From Christensenellaceae bacterium (GTDB taxonomy: Bacteria; Bacillota; Clostridia; Christensenellales; CAAEEZ01): DNA of 21,722 bases. Where the stretch lies: positions 1 through 21,722 of the forward strand of contig JAHHUG010000014.1 of NCBI GenBank assembly GCA_020024085.1, read 5' to 3'. A program made the position numbers and the translations under genes. The notes beneath the pieces are model-generated. The model saw nothing but the letters and a program-made list of their open reading frames with translations. It did not search any database and was not told the DNA's origin. Below are positions 21,614 to 21,722 of this stretch, one piece after another (position 1 is the stretch's first letter; the number at the start of each line of letters is the position of its first letter).

Positions 21614-21633
21614 GTAAGAGGTTGCCCTCTTAC
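21614..21633 (-). repeat. 8-bp hairpin with GCAA loop overlapping a stop codon
   Basis: The minus strand reads GTAAGAGG, GCAA, CCTCTTAC: a perfect 8-bp stem with a GNRA-type tetraloop, a very stable RNA fold. It overlaps the TAA of the partial frame (21630-21632) and is followed by a second, terminator hairpin. It could protect the 3' end or slow the ribosome or polymerase. Confidence 0.6.
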
Positions 21634-21722
21634 ATAAATAATTTTAATAGGAAAAATGCGTTAAAGAAGTTGCTATTACACCTGTTGTTACAACCACCAT
21701 TACAACCTCTGTTATAGTTATT
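21630..21722 (-). CDS. 3' end of an Asn/Gly/Cys-rich protein, cut by the window edge
   Basis: A frame open from the window edge to TAA at 21630-21632 encodes 30 residues. First comes an Asn/Gly/Cys-rich stretch with GCN, GGCN and RCN units (three cysteines), then a short hydrophobic end FFNAFFLLKLFM. Two hairpins follow directly, the second a good terminator, which supports this as the real end of a gene. I do not recognise the family. A second minus-strand frame is also open over most of this stretch (Val/Thr-rich), so the frame choice rests on stop-to-hairpin spacing and composition. Confidence 0.5.
   Translation of the reverse strand, partial: NNYNRGCNGGCNNRCNSNFFNAFFLLKLFM

Noticed and set aside
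21647..21722. Alternative minus-strand frame (Val/Thr-rich) at the right edge
   Set aside because: It is open for the visible stretch but stops earlier and is set farther from the hairpins; the Gly/Asn/Cys frame ends right at them.

Overview
This AT-rich window carries the near-complete S10-spc-alpha ribosomal protein supercluster of a Bacillota bacterium, most likely a clostridial lineage. All of it is read on the minus strand. Evidence for the assignment: Gram-positive gene order (adk and map follow secY, infA and rpmJ precede rpsM, and rpsD sits inside the alpha block); a short zinc-type S14; a zinc-type S4; an adenylate kinase with a cysteine-bearing LID; strong GGAGG ribosome binding sites before almost every gene; and consensus SigA-like promoters. 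Residues typed from sequence alone do not allow a genus call.

Layout, in transcription order along the minus strand. At the right edge is the 3' end of an unrecognised Asn/Gly/Cys-rich reading frame followed by two hairpins. Next is rplM-rpsI (L13, S9), with a consensus promoter and a terminator. Then comes a three-gene cell-surface block: a flippase-like membrane protein and a family 8 glycosyltransferase on the minus strand, converging with an O-antigen-ligase-like membrane protein on the plus strand, with a shared bidirectional terminator. From about 15.92 kb leftwards runs the supercluster: a perfect TTGACA-17-TATAAT promoter, a roughly 190-nt leader, then rpsJ-rplC-rplD-rplW-rplB-rpsS-rplV-rpsC-rplP-rpmC-rpsQ-rplN-rplX-rplE-rpsN-rpsH-rplF-rplR-rpsE-rpmD-rplO-secY-adk-map, a 272-nt gap with an internal promoter candidate, then infA-rpmJ, a 141-nt gap, and rpsM-rpsK-rpsD-rpoA-rplQ, ending in a strong terminator. 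A new minus-strand gene probably begins in the last 20 bases at the left edge.

The genes build both ribosomal subunits and supply the translocon (SecY), the N-terminal methionine remover (Map), adenylate kinase, initiation factor 1 and the RNA polymerase alpha subunit. Four gene pairs overlap as TAATG (rplD/rplW, rpsC/rplP, rplO/secY, adk/map), so translational coupling is likely.

I see no mobile element, CRISPR array, tRNA or rRNA. The best leads are not in the conserved proteins but in the RNA between them: the rpsJ leader, with an attenuator-like hairpin and a possible 39-codon ORF; the map-infA hairpin; and the rpsM leader. In the last two, wobble pairs close the helices only in the minus-strand transcript. 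Other leads are an 11-residue Cys-bearing repeat in the flippase tail, insertions in L17, and a shortened zinc knuckle in Adk.
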